Shown here: one piece after another, positions 12,801 through 23,941 of the stretch | How positions within the stretch are numbered: the stretch's first letter is position 1 | Layout of the letters: the number at the start of each line of letters is the position of its first letter | NCBI GenBank assembly: GCA_034509735.1 | Contig: JACGWO010000011.1 | Coordinates: 17,831,573-17,895,572, forward strand | Direction of reading: 5' to 3' | Length of the DNA stretch: 64,000 bases | Origin: Sesamum alatum | Taxonomy: Eukaryota; Streptophyta; Magnoliopsida; Lamiales; Pedaliaceae | The notes under the pieces: model-generated | Database searches by the model: none | What the model was told of the DNA's origin: nothing | What the model saw: the letters and a program-made list of their open reading frames with translations, nothing else | Translations under genes and position numbers: made by a program

Positions 12801-15800
12801 AGTAGAAAAACAAAATAAATAAATAAATTTAATAGCAATTAAATTGAAGGACCAAAAAATTGAAAAAACGCCAAAAATATGATCTCCCTTAATAATAAGG
12901 TAGAGATATACAATAAATTCTAAAATTCTTACCTAGTTATGTTACAAATCAAAAAGTCTCACTAACTTTAGGATAATTACACCCTCCTTCCCCGAAGTGT
13001 GGCTTAATTATACGTGGATTTCTTGTGGTTTAGTAAATTATATCTAGTACCCCTGAGGTTTGCTTCTGTTTAACAAATAGATCCATCTGTTAGTTTAAAT
13101 TCATCAAATTTGTTGATATCAGCAAAAATACTATATGAAAATCGATATTTAATATCGATTGACCTATTACTGACTTATTGTAGGTTTAAACAAGTTAGTT
13201 TATGACCAAACTACATTTATACATTTTCACACATTAATGCATGTAAAAATGTATATATTTTCACCGTTGTAAGGGTAATTTCGTCAAAAAAGATTTGTTT
13301 GACCTACAATAAGTTAATAATAAATTAATCAAGGGTAAATATCGATTTTCATATAGTTTTTTTGCTAATATCAACAAACTCAGTGAATTTTGATGAACGA
13401 AAGGACCTATTTATTAGACAGAATCAAACTTTAGAGATATATTTTTCAAATAAAAAAAAATTTGTATGTAGTTACATAAAATTTTATAGTATAATTATCC
13501 CTTAACTTTATTAATAGAGATTAAAAATCAGCAAGCTGTTGAATTTTTCCTTTTCCTCGAGACATTCAAATAAGCTTTTTCTCGTCATTTTTATTGGATG
13601 CAGAATGACTGATGACGTAGAATTTTTCAATTAAATTGTCCGAAAAAGACTAAAATTGTCATAATTTTTAAAATTACAGGATGAAATTGCGAATTATAAT
13701 ACACAGAACTAAAATTTTCACCCCCAACTTACAGATCAAAATTGCATTTTTCTATTCATACGTATAAGCACTTGGTGTAATAAGTTCACGTGTTTCAACA
13801 AAATGGAAAACTTCTTACTGATTAAAGTAAAAGGAAAGGACTAAAAATAAGAATATTGAAATATTAAAGTACTTAATATGATATGTATTTGTATGATTTT
13901 TAATCTAATTTAATTCTGTATGTATACTTAATAATTGACAAACAGGCATTCAAGTTTATCTCGTGCAATGGGAGCAGCGTCAGCAATTTGAATTTCATAA
14001 ATAGCAGCCAAACACATATTCTGGTGACAGGATGCAATAGCTTTAGTATAAACAATGTGCTAATCGAGTCACCCCAAAATAGCCCTAACACGGATGGAAT
14101 TCACATACACTCATCTCAACAATTGGTCATCACCAATTCTCAAATACGCTGTGGTAAATACTACTATATCTCTACCTTTCAACTAGCTTAATTATAGAAA
14201 AGAATGCAAGTAATTTTTTTTTTTAAATATTGTAAATGAGCAAATTAATTTTTATGAAAAAAGAAATAGCAATTTGAATTCCCACTTTTTTTTTTTTTTT
14301 TAAATGAAACAATATAACTCCTAGAGTAAGGAGGTAAATTACTTTATTTTAAAAATATAGGGAGATAAATTGCTTTTATTTTTTATTTTTGTTTTATAGG
14401 GAGATAATTTGCTCATTTTTAATATCAAAGTGGGGTAAATTGTATTAAACCCCTTATATAATCTAATCATTTAGTGTAAATTATATTGACATTCACTGAA
14501 ATTACAGCTACACCCCTGATGGAGGTTAGTATAATATTTTTTAAGGGGTATTTGTATAAATTTTGTATTTGAATAGAGAGTGTAATTGTAATTACAAGTA
14601 TAATTTCAGAGAATATAACTGTAATTTTGCAAAGTAAGTGGATATTTGCATATTTTGATCTAATTTCATGGAATGCCAATATAATTACCCCATTTCTATA
14701 TATGTGTACTTATTAATCGATGATCATTGCCTTTTTTATTTTATTTGGTAATGTGTGATGCAGGTGATGATTGTATTTCTATTGGTGATCACAATTCTAA
14801 CATCCAAATAACAAATGTTGAATGTGGACCTGGCCATGGTATCAGGTGGTTAACTCATCATGTTAAGATTGTAACATCCACTAGTAACATTATTAATGAC
14901 ATATATAAATGGTTGGGAAATAACACTTTTCATTCCTTAATTTAAATTTTTTTTCATTTTTAATCTTGTTAGTTATGCGATTCTCATTTTTGATCCCATA
15001 ACTTTTAAAAAGTAATATTTTTGATCTGATGACACTTTTCCGTTAAACATTTTAATGGAAAATGTGCACGTGGTCATTAAGGCTTTGGTATCACTGGTCA
15101 AGGGATTATTATTTTTGATTCCATAACTTTTAAAAAAATAACACTTTTGATCCCATGCGCCTTAACGAGCACCTGGCCTTTTTCGTTAAAAATCTAATGA
15201 AAATGTGTTATAGGACCACAAGTGCTACTATTTAAAAACTATAAAATCAAAACTGAGAATTTCATAACCAATAAAATTAAAAGGGGAAAAACCCTAAATT
15301 CCAGGACAAAAATGTTATTTCCCCTATAAATGTACATTCTATAACTTGATACTGCCTTTTCTTTTGCTTGATCATATGTACAATTATAGCATTGGAAGCT
15401 TAGGAAAATCGAGAAACTATGTAAACGTAGAGAAGATACATGTGACGAATGCCTCCTTCAATCGAACCACAAATGGAGCTCGAATCAAAACATGGCAGGT
15501 ATGGAATGACACCCTTAATTAGTTATTCTTTTTTTGACCCTATATCCAAAAGCTAATCATTATAAGAATATGTATGATTTTGTCATTTGGGTTCATATTT
15601 TAAAAACTATGCTTGTTATGGAAATTGCAATTTTATTCTTGTAATTTATGGGTGGTGGTAATTTTGGTTATGCATAAATTGATTTTCGTAATTTAGTCCT
15701 GTAACTTTGAGTTTTTGGCAATTTTAGTCCTTTATCGATAAATTTGGCTGGAAATTGAATATGACTTGCACATGACTCAATTAAATTGCAATTTTAGTCT

Positions 15801-17589
15801 TGTAATTTAGTGAGAGTTGGCATTTTTTGTCCGACGTGAAATGATTTACAGACTAAAATTATAATTTAATTGGGTCATGTGCAAGTCACAAATTTTTCGG
15901 CCAAATTCATCGAAGGAGGACCAAAATTGGCAAAAATTTAAAGTTACATGGCTAGATCGACAACATTAATTCGCGTATAATAAAAAATGCTACAACCCCT
16001 TAAGTTACAGACTGAAATTTCAACTTTCCCCATTATTCTTCTCCATTGCCTTACTATTTGAGTCTATTTTCCAAAATTTGGTGCAATTATACAAATATAT
16101 AACCTACTAAAAAGTTCAAGCAACTTGAGTAGAGAAAAGACTCTATGATTCCAAATAAAGATTGTCAATATATAGTTTGTTGTAGAATAGAATCATATCA
16201 TACGTAAATTTATACAACAAATATGGTATACTTGTTATGTGATTAATCATTTTTTTAAATTGTACACCAATCAAACGATAAGTGTATTGTACTTGCTATA
16301 AAATTAGTCTTGACACGATCAAACCCGATTTGAATTAAAATTTTCCTACTTCATGTTTTGCTTCATTTTGGCTCTGATCCACAAAATAATTCAAACATAG
16401 GACTAAATTTTAAAAAACATTAATAGTTAGCATTCCCTCATTACTTATAAGTTTCATCTTCTCTCAATGTACCATTGGACTAACTCATTTTTACGTGCAA
16501 AAGGTTGGAAGAGGATATGTGCGAGACATTGTATTTGAAAATCTGGTATTCAACTCAGTCAAGAATCCTATAATCATCGATCAAAATTACTGCGACATTA
16601 GAGATGCATGCAAAGAGCAGGTAAATATAAAGAGTCTATGATAGTTTAATTTGTTCCGGACAAAGTGGCGAAATCGTATTTTTCGTCCTATAAATTAGGC
16701 CCGTTTCATTTTTGGTCTCATTCATTACGGGAATAACACTTTTAGTTCGTATCTTACAAAAATTTGCAGTTTTCATCTTTGCCCAGTTTTTCGTTAGTAA
16801 TTTTAAAGGCGTAAGCCATATGTCCAGCATGTGAATGTTAAGTATTTTTAGTTGGAGAAAAAATTGACACATTTTCCAGTCCGCAAAACATGGGGAGGGG
16901 GGAATAACTACTTTTGAGGTGAAAATCCAAATCTTGAAGAAAATTAGGGCAATGATATTGTTTTGTGGCATGTGTTTTTAAATTCAGACAATTAATGTTT
17001 TTAGCTCATGAATTGTTCTAATTTTCATAGAAAGAAATCCCCATTTTCTTGCTATAAATTTTTTCAAGATTTATTTTTTTCCCCTCAAATTTAATATTTC
17101 CCCCACAAAGTGTTGTGCGTCAATTTTCCCTACAGCTAAAAATACTTAATGCCCATGTGCTGGACACGTGGCCTATGTTGTTAATAAATAAATAAAAAAG
17201 TGAATGAGGACCAAAAGTACGAAATTTTTTGAGTTACAGGACTAAAATTATCAATCTCATAATGAACGAGATCAAAACTGAAAATGATCTAACTTATGGA
17301 ATAAAAAAATGCTATTTCCGAATACAAAGTTGACAAACTAATGTTTCCTCTTTTCTTGTAGGTAACTGGAGTTGAAATAAGCAATGTAATTTACAAGGAA
17401 ATATATGGAACATCAACAACAGGGATAGCCATCAATCTGAACTGCAGTAAATCTGTACCATGTCGTGGAATATCAATGGAATCCGTACTACTAACATCAG
17501 CCAAAGCTGGAAGACACGTCACTGCAAATTGTAGAAATGCTTATGGCCAAGAAATTGATGTGATTCCTTATCCCTGTCTTTTAGGCTAA
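9830..17589 (+). CDS. Polygalacturonase, glycoside hydrolase family 28 (ten exons)
   Basis: Predicted 406-residue pectin-degrading hydrolase. Proposed exons: 9830-9832, 9933-10070, 11085-11222, 11794-11964, 12502-12528, 13946-14153, 14764-14845, 15390-15498, 16504-16620, 17362-17589, all with GT-AG introns and matching phases. The four GH28 signatures are present: NTD at 207-209, DD at 230-231, GHG at 252-254 and RIK at 287-289. The N-terminal residues are hydrophobic, as expected for secretion to the cell wall. The start is the least certain part. An ATG immediately followed by GTGAG at 9830 joins in frame to 9933 and avoids a frameshift that the ATG at 9934 would require. GH28 enzymes hydrolyse alpha-1,4-galacturonan during wall loosening, abscission or pollen growth. 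Endo or exo action cannot be decided from sequence alone. All recognisable catalytic residues are intact. Confidence 0.88.
9833..9932 (+). other. Intron separating the start codon from the coding sequence
   Basis: The sequence reads ATG|GTGAGATT at 9830 and CTTTCAG|GATGCG at 9932/9933. Splicing makes a continuous frame that begins with Met-Asp-Ala-Phe and runs into the conserved FDVMDYGA block of exon 2. This is inference from splice motifs and frame only. Confidence 0.6.
10130..10375. repeat. Fold-back MITE in polygalacturonase intron 2
   Basis: The ends read ATAAATGCAATTTACCCC and GGGGCTAAATTGTATTTAT and are inverted relative to each other. Internally, ATATTTTGAGAAATGAAGC matches the copy at 7556. 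It belongs to the same family. Confidence 0.6.
10395..10790. repeat. Fold-back repeat, 'TTTTAGTCCTGTAAC' family, intron 2
   Basis: The left half carries GCAATTTTATAGTT and TTTTAGTCCTGTAACATATG. The right half carries inverse forms such as AAGTTACAGGACTAAATTG. The result is a long imperfect palindrome. Similar palindromes lie at 13590-13760 and 15610-16030. Confidence 0.55.
10795..11000. repeat. Fold-back MITE, intron 2
   Basis: A third copy of the TGCAATTTACCCC family, starting ATGCAATTTACCCCATGTG, with a poly-G run at 10922-10932. The right end is degraded. Confidence 0.5.
11280..11640. repeat. Fold-back repeat in polygalacturonase intron 3
   Basis: AAATTATACTTTTAATTTCATAGG without its last bases on the left and TGAGACTAAAAATGTAATTT on the right are near-inverse. 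Internal TCGACATATTTAGTC phrases are repeated twice in the left half. The short reading frame at 11359-11547 is not a gene. Confidence 0.5.
12971..13501. mobile_element. Mutator-like fold-back MITE in intron 5
   Basis: The termini GGATAATTAC and ATAATTATCCC are inverted, and the arms are long and complementary (ATATGAAAATCGATATTTA against AAATATCGATTTTCATATAG). The flanks CTAACTTTA (12962-12970) and TTAACTTTA (13502-13510) match at 8 of 9 positions, which fits a 9-bp Mutator-type duplication. There is no coding sequence. Confidence 0.65.
13590..13760. repeat. Fold-back repeat relic in intron 5
   Basis: Contains AAATTACAGGATGAAATTGC and AGATCAAAATTGCATTTTTC, phrases shared with the 'TTTTAGTCCTGTAAC' family at 10395-10790. 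Only one arm is clear. Confidence 0.4.
14215..14700. repeat. Two adjacent MITE-like repeats in intron 6
   Basis: 14215-14460 is a copy of the TGCAATTTACCCC family, ending GTGGGGTAAATTGTATTAAA. 14460-14700 resembles 3735-3995, with ends TATATTGACATTC and GCCAATATAATTAC. Together they make up most of the intron. Confidence 0.5.
14935..15320. repeat. Fold-back repeat in intron 7
   Basis: Repeated phrases on Lamiales-like MITE lines, such as TTTTTGATCCCATAACTTTT (twice, near 14989 and 15115) and their inverse near 15240-15300, make a long imperfect palindrome. It occupies most of the intron. Confidence 0.45.
15610..16030. repeat. Fold-back repeat, 'TTTTAGTCCTGTAAC' family, intron 8
   Basis: The left arm has ATTTAGTCCTGTAACTTTG and AATTTTAGTCCTTTATCG. 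The right arm has ACCAAAATTGGC and AAGTTACATGG. Closely related in plan to 10395-10790. Confidence 0.55.
16655..17330. repeat. Fold-back repeat in intron 9
   Basis: The left arm (GTATTTTTCGTCCTATAAAT, TCATTTTTGGTCTCATTC) is inverse to the right arm (AATGAACGAGATCAAAACTG, GGAATAAAAAAATGCTATTT). The reading frame at 16636-16971 on the other strand is a by-product. Confidence 0.5.
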
Positions 17590-17821
17590 AGTTGGAGTTT
17601 GTTAATATGTTGAGACAACACGATAAAGATGTAATAAGACTCAAGTAAAAATCATTTTAAATTGAAGGACGGTATATCATACTTCTGTTTATTTTAATTT
17701 TAGTTGATTATATTTCGTCGAACAAAATTAATTAAAGAGTAAGTATGATACACTTGTTATATAATTGCTCACTTGAAGGGACAAACGGATCCGTCCGGCA
17801 GCGCGAGCGAAAGCGTGAAAC

Positions 17822-18157
17822 TAGGGGTGGCAACGAGTCGAGCTCGACCATTTTTGGCGAGCTCGTACAGTTCGAGCTCGAGCTCGAGCTCGAATCTCAC
17901 CTAATGAGCTCGAGCTTGTAATTATTTGTATAATTTTTTTTATATTTTTTAATTATTGGTATAATTTTTAATAAAATTATATTATTATAAATTATAATAG
18001 TATAGAATATGTATGTATATAAATTAATTGTTAGGACTTGTTAATTTAAAATTTTAGAAGAGATTACAAATAAATATTAAAATATAACATAGAATTTATA
18101 TGTGTCATATTAAAAAAATATTAAAACTTACTAAATTGTTGATTAAGCTTGTTGCTT

Positions 18158-18224
<67 letters not shown>

Positions 18225-18556
18225 CGTCATCATCATCGTCGTCATCATCATCATCTTTAGATTAATTCATGGGAATCACTAAGTTTTTACATAAATTTAT
18301 GTGTCATATTAAATAATTATTTTAAAAAAATATTATAATTTACTAAATTATTGATTAAGTTTATTTTTATATAAACTATAAAATATAAATGTATAAATAA
18401 ATGTATAAATGTATAAACATATAAACATTCTAAAAATAAAAAATATAAAAAAATAAAAAAAAGGAAAAGCTCGCGAGCTTAACGAACAGTGTATATTGAG
18501 CTCGAGCTCAAAATCAAGCCGGCTCGCGAGCCGGCTTGACTCGCCTGCCACTCCTA
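17822..18556. mobile_element. Non-autonomous hAT transposon, 735 bp
   Basis: The termini TAGGGGTGGCA and TGCCACTCCTA are inverted with one mismatch. The flanking 8-bp direct repeat CGTGAAAC is perfect (17814-17821 and 18557-18564). Subterminal GAGCTCGAGCTCGAGCTCGA-type repeats lie at both ends (17840-17910 and 18470-18540). It contains an ATT microsatellite but no transposase. Confidence 0.9.
18160..18262. repeat. ATT/ATC microsatellite inside the hAT element
   Basis: About 20 ATT units are followed by CATCATCGTC-type triplets. The poly-isoleucine reading frame over it is spurious. Confidence 0.95.
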
Positions 18557-20639
18557 CGTGAAACAATTGAAAATTGCATAAATAAAATCAATAATCACCA
18601 AAGCCCAAGGGGTGTACCCTTGGGTGCTCAACCGGGCGTTCGATGTAAGATATGATAATGAAAAACGCATATATCATATAGAGCATAAATGTAGAAAACT
18701 AACTACAATAACGTAAAATCGAAAATTACCTTTGTAGTTGATTCACGGCTATGAGCGTTGTTCCTTTCCTTATATGTCCAATAAGTTCAAACGTATGAAC
18801 TCTCTAAATGAACTCCATACCACACCGGAAGAGATCTCGTTTCTCTTACTAGAGAAAAATGAATCTAAGAGGGGAAGATCCAAGAAACTAGAACACTATT
18901 ATATTAGTGTCTTTTCTTGATCTAGCTTTGTTCTTCAAAATGATCCAAGATCAAATGAAGAACAAAGGGGATAGTATGAGAGTAAAGAGGGGCCGAAAAT
19001 TAGAGAGGAAAGGGAGGTGTGTTTTTCTTCTTTTTCTTAGAAAAAGATGAAATGTAATTCTCTTGCATTGATGATAGTATATCCTCATATATATACTAAA
19101 TTAATGTGATTATTGGAATGTGTCTAGATTCATCCTAGGATGTCTACATACATCCCAATCAATCCCACTAATTCATCAATCAAGCCTACCATTTCATAAG
19201 GTATGATTTAATCATACCAAATGAGAGAGACGTGATTGGAATTGATTTGTCCCTTACCAAAATGGACAAGTCAACTTCATCAAGGCCTTGTATGGCCAAT
19301 TTTTTAGCCCTCCAAAAGAGGCAATTTTTGGCCATGCTAGTTTGGGAAGAAGTACAACTTCTTCTCATTCCAAAATTAACACACTTTTTGGGCAAAAAAT
19401 TAATGGAACGGGTTTCATTATAATCCAATTACAACGAGCCTAAAATTAAATCCCATTTAATCCAAGGTCCACTTAAATAATTCTCATTTAATCTTTTAAT
19501 CCAATTAAAAGATTCAATTTTCGATTCTCTATATTAACCGATAAATTCCATTTACCGATTAAAACAAGGGCCCGATACAATATCGGCCCGTCCATCCAAT
19601 GGACGATCCCTAGTCCAAGTGTGCCACGACTCGTGAGACCACACTTAGGTAGTGGGAGCTTCCTCACCACATTGCTGTGGATGGAAGGCTTGGACATATC
19701 AAAATGTCATTTTGATCCAAGTCCATTCTGGGCCTAATATTTTATTTGGTCCAACCAAATGAGAGTTTGTTAATGATAATGACTGAGACCTTATCACATT
19801 AAGTGTCTTTGCATGCATAAATATCCGATATTCATAAAGCGTTAAATATATACGTCGCATGCAATAAAACATAGCATAACCCCTGTTAGGACGATCACAA
19901 GCCCAACCTATGCGACCCACTAAGCCCGCAGTGAGTCTATGGCCTGTCGAGGGTGGTCCTACACTATTACATAAGTAATTGACCCATTGTCATTCCAATG
20001 GTCTTGTGGCTCTTCTTGTTTTACGCCTTGATGTAACACCTTGGGCCTCCGACTCCATGGGCTTGTTTTATTACAAAATGAAATCTCACCAAAATTCTAA
20101 CTACTCTCATTACATAGAAAAGTGATACATGATAAGAGGAAATAAACAAGTCTTAACATCATGAGGTTAAAACGGGAGATAGTCCCAAAACAAGAGGCAC
20201 GCATGCCCCACCCAACAGAAATATAAATAAATACCATTCATTCATACATAAGGTCTAAGGCTCTTGTGATCATCCCATGTTGATTCCATCAACACACATT
20301 GCACAATTTTACCAAATAATCATGCTCAACATAAATATTCAAAGAATCCTAGTGATGTCCAACATCACAAGGTACAAATATATAAATAATGCACAACCTT
20401 CAAATTTCAAAGTTAATAGACATCATATGCAATGCATCCAATTGATGTAATAACCCAAATTAATTAAGCAAATTTGATCTAAGAAAAAATCCAATAATTT
20501 CAAAATCAAATATGCAAAATTAATTCATTTTCAGAAAATATGCAGAAATTAACAGAAAATCCAATTTTTAGAAAAACGTTGAGAACTGGCACAAAATGGC
20601 CTAGCCGTTGTGCCCATTGGCCGCCCGCCCGCACAGGCC

Positions 20640-21698
20640 TGGTACTTCTTGAGCTCTTAGAAAGCTATATCACACTCACCTGCCCACTCAAAGTGCCTAG
20701 CCTTCCGTAGTACTTTGAAGGATGAGGCTTCTCTATGCGGATTTGGCAATAAATTGGCTGAGGACTGCTATCCTCCCAGTGAGCCACTGTACTTTATTGG
20801 CGTTAATGGGGGCTTTCATATCCAATACCACTTTAATTTTGAGGGGGTAAACTTCAATCCCCCTCTTCGTCACCATGAACCCTAGCAAACGCCCCCTTAT
20901 CCCGAAAGTGCATTTTGCCGAATTTAATTTCAACCGATATCTTCTAAAGACGCTGAAGGTTTCTTCTAGGTCCATGATATGGTCCTGTGCTTTCTTACTT
21001 TTCACAAATATGTCGTCCATGTATACCTCCATATTTCGGCTTATTAGTGCCTGGAATATCTTATCCACCAAGCGTTCGTACGTGGCCTTGACATTCTTGA
21101 GACCAAAAGGCATGGTACATAGTAAACTGTGCCTACCGAAGTAATGAAGCTAACCCGCTTTTGGTCCTCCAGGGCGAGCATAACCGGATGATATCCTTGA
21201 GACGCATCCATCATGCTCAATAATTCGCAACCGGATGTGGAATCAACCAGTTGATCAATGTGCGGCAAGGGATAGAAATCCTTTGATCAAGCCTTGTTGA
21301 GATCCCTGAAATCCACGCACATTCTCCACTTTCCTCCAGGCTTGGGAATGAAGCCCACATTCCAAAGGCACTCAGGGAATTGTATTTCCCGAGTGTGACC
21401 TGCTTTCAATAGCTTTTCTACCTCCGCCTGAATAATTCAGTCCTTCTTCGAGTCGAAATGCCTTTTCTTTTGTTTTACTCGTTTTCTCAAAGGATCGATT
21501 TTGAGGTGGTGGGTGATGACTGTAGGGTCAATGTCTTCCAGATCTGGAGGGGACCAGGAGAAGATATCAAGGTTCTTCCGCAGGTATTATATCAAATCCT
21601 TTTGCAGATCCCCCGACAGTTGAGAACCTACCTGCGTGGCCTTTCATGAAATATCGGGATCCAACTCTATGACTAATAGCTCTTCGTTCAGGGGAACC
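20640..21698 (-). pseudogene. Gypsy polyprotein fragment: reverse transcriptase region
   Basis: Minus-strand translation gives a Ty3/Gypsy reverse transcriptase. The blocks GGKWRMCVDFRDLNKA (21310-21350), MPHIDQLVDS, MPFGLKN and VYMDDIFVKS (YMDD-type active site, about 21000) are in order. They are followed by GRLLGFMVTKRGIEV and a degraded start of the RNase H region near 20650-20750. The frame changes near 21110 and stops occur near 21290, 21440 and 21650, so it is not functional. Upstream it is interrupted by the Copia insertion at 21699 and resumes at 31933. The downstream part of pol and the 3' LTR are absent from the window; the fragment ends at the Copia derivative near 20640. Confidence 0.85.
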
Positions 21699-23927
21699 TG
21701 TTGGAATAGGTGACCAGAAAGCCAATAGGTTTGACAATTTGTAACCTATCCGACAACTTGATGTGAATGTAATATTATTATGTGATGAATAAGATGAGTG
21801 TTCGTCACTAATGGTACCTTCTTTGTTGCACTCATCTTACATTTGTTAAAACGGGGTTTAACTTATATCGCAACAAAGCCCACAGACCATGGATAACAAC
21901 TCGTGCAGTTGGGCCACGCATTGGATGGTGGTCATGAAACCAACTGATTAAGAGTTGGGTCTGAAACGTTCCAAGTCGAGGACCTCGAGACAGGGCATCG
22001 AGAGTCCTATAGAGACTTGCGTCAAGAGTCGTGTTCATTGGATGAGTGCCGTGTTTCATCGGCGACAAGCGTGGGACGCCTACACGATCTTGATGGGTTG
22101 GTCGACTAGGGTCGAGCCGACTGGACTGACTCGCGGGGATCATCATATGGAAGCCTTGGAGGCTTGGTTGGTATGATTGGTTTTCCCCGGTTCCGATAGT
22201 ACGGGAGTAATCCTCAGACTTGAGGGATCATGGCAGTCGCGTGCACACGACGGCTGTATCTTGGATCTAGCGAGAGGTAATCATTCTGTAAGATGATTAT
22301 TATAAGCCTTGTCCAGTGCAGTCGGAATGTGTAGCGAGGACGGTGGGTTCCAAGAAGAGGATCCGTCCCCTGTCAGTATGTGACAGAGGTATCTCCTATG
22401 CACTCGGAGACACGTTCATGCTGTTTGAAGCTGTGGCCACAGTGGTTGGTCGAACAGGGAATGGTTTCCTGTGTCGACGCAATGAAGCATACGTGGTCTC
22501 GAGTATTAAGCATAGATTCCTAGTCAAGGATGGGAACCGACGCCCAATTCCATATCCTAGACTAAGGCCGGGAGACGGTAGACGGAAGGATCGTACCCGT
22601 ACGGAATCGGCGCCTAAATGTTCACGCCAATTCACCTAGTCTCTAATGCCATGGACCGTTGCTAGACGGCCATCCATGGTAACAGGCCCTTGTGGGACAC
22701 GGGCCCAAGTCTAGTTGAGGGTGAACCTAAAAGGTCACACACAAATCACCGAGGAGGTTGAGAGATCGAGTTGGAGTCAATCTCAAAGGATAAAATAAGT
22801 AATTGGATTACTTAAGAGAAAGTCCATTGGATGGACCGGCCGATATTGTATCGGGCTTCCGTTTAATCGGTAAATTGGATTTTTGATTAAATATGGAAAG
22901 TTGAGACGTTGAGATGTTTGATCTTTTAATTGGATTAAAAGATCAACAGGAATAATTTAAATGGACATTAAATTGGATTTAATGTTTGGTTCGTCGTAAT
23001 TGGATTACGATAAAACTCGGTCCGTTAAATTATACCCGAGAGGAGAAATAATTCCTATTTTGGAGTAGGAAGAAGTTGGACTTCTTCCCTTAATTAAACA
23101 TGGCCGACATGCTCCCTTGGAGGAAGCAAAATCAGCCATGTTTCATGCTAGGTGGTATGTTGACTTATCTCTTTTGGAAAGAGACAAATCAACTCCAATC
23201 AAGCTCTTCCCTTTTGGTATGATTTGATCATACCATAAATTTTGGTAGGCTTGATTGAAGAATTAATGGTGATTGATTGGAATGAATCTAGACATCATTG
23301 GATGAACCTAGACACATGCCAATAATCACATTAATTATGTATATATATTAGAATATACAACACCAAGCATAAGTGATTCATTATTCATCTTTTTCTAGGA
23401 AAAAGAGAAGACAAAAATCCCTCTCCTCTCTCTCAAATTTCGTGCTCTCTCCCTCTTCCACACTTGTGTTCTTCACTTGATTTTGAATCAAGAAGAAGAA
23501 CAAAGTAAGTTTAAGAGAACACTAATTCATAGTGTTCTTCTCTTAAACCGATTCCTTCTAAACCGTTCTTTTCTAGCAAGAAGAATGTGTGTTTCTTCCG
23601 GTGTGGTGTGGATCACCTTTGGAGAATTCATACGTTTGGATTTCGTGAGCATTCCGGAGAAAAGGAACAACGCAAGTCGCCGGGTGCATACGCTAAACAA
23701 TCAAAGGTAACGGTTTATTACGCTTTGATTGATTTCATTTATATATCTATGCCCTATGTGCTTAAATATATGTTTTAATATTTACACATCCTACATCGAA
23801 CGCCCGGTTGAGCACCCAAGGGTACACCCCTTGGGATTCGCGTATTTTGAATTTGATTTAAATTTACGCACAATATCTCGCTTTCTCGCTTCCGCTCACG
23901 CTCCCGGGCGGATCCGCTTGTCCTTCA
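21699..23927 (+). repeat. 5' LTR of the Copia element
   Basis: Begins TGTTGGAATAGGTGACC and ends CGCTTGTCCTTCA. It contains a TATATATATTAGAATATAC stretch near 23340 that is a possible core promoter. Short reading frames within it are not genes. Confidence 0.93.
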
Positions 23928-23929
23928 AG

Positions 23930-23941
23930 TGGTATCAGAGC
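23930..23941 (+). promoter_or_regulatory. Primer-binding site (initiator methionine tRNA type)
   Basis: TGGTATCAGAGC lies two bases after the 5' LTR and is complementary to the 3' end of plant initiator tRNA-Met, the usual Copia primer. Confidence 0.9.

Larger units (their letters stand above)
17774..20640 (-). mobile_element. Internally deleted Copia derivative, minus orientation
   Basis: The left part (17774 to about 19612, minus the hAT insertion) is the reverse complement of the 3' part of the LTR seen at 21699-23927. It starts TGAAGGGACAAACGGATCCG and contains the shared GGGTGCTCAACCGGGCGTTC block. At about 19612 it jumps to the reverse complement of the internal leader found at 24180-25340 in the intact element. 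The LTR 5' part, pol and gag are missing. It ends at about 20640 against Gypsy sequence. No coding capacity remains. The leader part is well preserved, including the CACGAGTCGTGGCACAC-type and CCTATGCGACCCACT-type stretches. Confidence 0.75.

Noticed and set aside
12595..12905. Possible Helitron or other insertion in intron 5 ending TTAATAATAAGGTAGAGA
   Set aside because: The end is suggestive, but I could see no matching 5' end, hairpin or A/T target context that would support a call.
18100..18282. Poly-isoleucine membrane peptide
   Set aside because: It is an ATT microsatellite inside a hAT element.
22316..22639. Open frame of 107 residues repeated at 30315-30638
   Set aside because: Both copies lie at the same place in the two LTRs of one Copia element, and overlapping frames are open on the opposite strand. 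No protein family is recognisable.
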